In this document: in pieces, positions 4,052 to 5,135 of the stretch
How the letters are laid out: every line of letters starts with the position of its first letter
How positions within the stretch are numbered: the first letter of the stretch is position 1
Assembly: GCA_029268325.1 (NCBI GenBank)
Contig: JAJUGC010000201.1
Location: 1-5,135, forward strand
Direction of reading: 5' to 3'
Origin: Gammaproteobacteria bacterium
Lineage (GTDB): Bacteria; Pseudomonadota; Gammaproteobacteria; Pseudomonadales; Oleiphilaceae
Length of the DNA stretch: 5,135 nucleotides
Notes under the pieces: generated by a model
The model's database searches: none
What the model was told of the DNA's origin: nothing
The model's input: only the letters and a program-made list of their open reading frames with translations
Position numbers and translations under genes: made by a program

Positions 4052-5135
4052 TTGAATCCAGTCAGAATTGGCATTTGTGGTCTTGGAACCGTAGGCGGGG
4101 GTACTTTTAACGTTCTGCAGCGCAATGCGGAACAGATTGCTGCTCGCGCTGGACGTCCCATTGTGGTGACAATGGTGGCGGCTCGCCAGCTTAACCCTGC
4201 CTGTGAACTGGGTTCTACCCGAGTGACAACAGATATTTTTGAGGTGGCTGAAGACCCGGAAGTCGATGTGGTCGTGGAATTGATCGGCGGCTACGATGTG
4301 GCCCGGGAACTGACCCTCAAGGCTATTGCCAATGGCAAGCACGTGGTCACGGCCAACAAGGCCATGATTGCCGTCCATGGCAACGAGATCTTCCAGGCAG
4401 CGGCCCAAAAAGGCGTAAGTGTTGGCTTTGAGGCGTCTGTAGCTGGTGGTATTCCCATTATCAAGGCCCTGCGTGAGGGCTTGGCCGCCAACGAAGTAAG
4501 CTGGCTGGCCGGTATCATCAACGGTACGAGCAACTTCATCCTGACCGAAATGCGCGAAAAAGGGCGCGAGTTCGCGGATGTGCTCAAGGAAGCCCAGGCG
4601 CTGGGCTACGCGGAGGCGGATCCCACCTTTGACGTGGAGGGCATCGACGCAGCCCACAAGCTGACGATTCTGGCTTCCGTGGCCTTTGGTATCCCACTGC
4701 AGTTTGACAAGGCTTTCACCGAAGGAATCAGCCAATTGAGCCCCAGCGACGTGGCATATGCCGAGGAATTGGGTTACCGGGTCAAGCACCTAGGGATTGC
4801 CCGTCGCCTGGAGCAGGGGATCGAGCTGCGCGTCCACCCGACCCTGGTGCCTGAGTCCCAGTTGATTGCCAAGGTCGACGGCGTGATGAATGCGGTCATG
4901 GTGGAAGGCGATGCTGTTGGCCAGACCCTGTTCTATGGCAGTGGCGCCGGTTCGGAGCCGACTGCTTCGGCGGTTGTGGCAGATATTATCGACGTGGCTC
5001 GCGCCCTGCATGAGGGAACTTCCGTGGCGGTGCCTTTCCTGGGTGTAAGCCAGGACCGTCTGAACGACCACCAGGTCCTGCCGGTGGAGGAAGTGACCTC
5101 GGCATACTACCTGCGTATTCTGGCCCAGGACCGTC
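4052..5135 (+). CDS. hom: Homoserine dehydrogenase (3' end beyond window)
   Basis: This cytoplasmic enzyme reduces L-aspartate 4-semialdehyde to L-homoserine with NAD(P)H, the branch step toward threonine and methionine. 361 codons are present; the Pseudomonas enzyme has about 434, so roughly 70 residues are missing. The nucleotide-binding Rossmann motif GICGLGTVGGG is at 7-17, and the cofactor/substrate loop GKHVVTANKAMIAVHG is at 95-110 with Lys103. The family signature runs from Ala181 to Lys203 (key residues Gly185, Asp190-Pro191, Asp194, Gly197, Asp199, Lys203). Glu188, Asp199 and Lys203 match the spacing of the catalytic Glu208, Asp219 and Lys223 of the yeast enzyme. The last residues, SAYYLRILAQDR, are the first strand of the C-terminal ACT domain, the usual site for threonine feedback. 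It is the monofunctional form with no aspartokinase domain upstream. The start is TTG, supported by AGGGGAG; residues 2-7 (NPVRIG) align with KPVKVG in Pseudomonas. thrC normally follows. Confidence 0.97.
   Translation, partial: MNPVRIGICGLGTVGGGTFNVLQRNAEQIAARAGRPIVVTMVAARQLNPACELGSTRVTTDIFEVAEDPEVDVVVELIGGYDVARELTLKAIANGKHVVTANKAMIAVHGNEIFQAAAQKGVSVGFEASVAGGIPIIKALREGLAANEVSWLAGIINGTSNFILTEMREKGREFADVLKEAQALGYAEADPTFDVEGIDAAHKLTILASVAFGIPLQFDKAFTEGISQLSPSDVAYAEELGYRVKHLGIARRLEQGIELRVHPTLVPESQLIAKVDGVMNAVMVEGDAVGQTLFYGSGAGSEPTASAVVADIIDVARALHEGTSVAVPFLGVSQDRLNDHQVLPVEEVTSAYYLRILAQDR

Noticed and set aside
3998..4789. 263-codon open frame on the - strand opposite hom
   Set aside because: It lies almost wholly antisense to hom, whose + strand product has complete catalytic and signature motifs. 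The - strand translation resembles no family I know; it is a by-product of GC-rich codon structure.

Overview
The window is ordinary core chromosome of a gammaproteobacterium. The gene order is rpsP (5' end missing), rimM, trmD, rplS, terminator, xerD, dsbC, hom (3' end missing), all on the + strand. From memory, the proteins look closest to Pseudomonas and related Pseudomonadales/Cellvibrionales-type marine genera, and xerD-dsbC-hom is the order known in Pseudomonas. The base composition is moderately GC-rich. I cannot name the genus from the sequence alone.

Positions 1-1916 are the conserved trmD operon. It encodes ribosomal protein S16, the 30S maturation factor RimM, the tRNA m1G37 methyltransferase TrmD and ribosomal protein L19. 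The two ribosomal protein genes favour CGT and GGT codons, and rplS has a strong ribosome-binding site. rimM has a weak site, and trmD begins at GTG only 3 nt after the rimM stop. This fits the known unequal expression of the operon. It ends at a textbook intrinsic terminator (13-bp stem, then a T-run) at 1932-1965.

Positions 1966-3833 hold a short gap with two perfect palindromes and a small repeated motif, then the site-specific recombinase XerD with all six catalytic residues. After 93 nt comes the periplasmic disulfide isomerase DsbC, with a signal peptide, a CGYC active site, the second cysteine pair and the cis-proline.

Positions 3834-4051 form a 218-nt non-coding gap with several small hairpins, a candidate -10 box (TACAAT) and a very good ribosome-binding site. 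Homoserine dehydrogenase (hom) follows, starting at TTG. It runs off the window just as its C-terminal ACT domain begins. hom supplies the branch point to threonine and methionine, and thrC would be expected next.

I see no mobile element, CRISPR array, RNA gene, phage remnant or undescribed system. The points worth a second look are small ones: non-ATG starts, intergenic palindromes, the hom leader and the ambiguous DsbC signal peptide.
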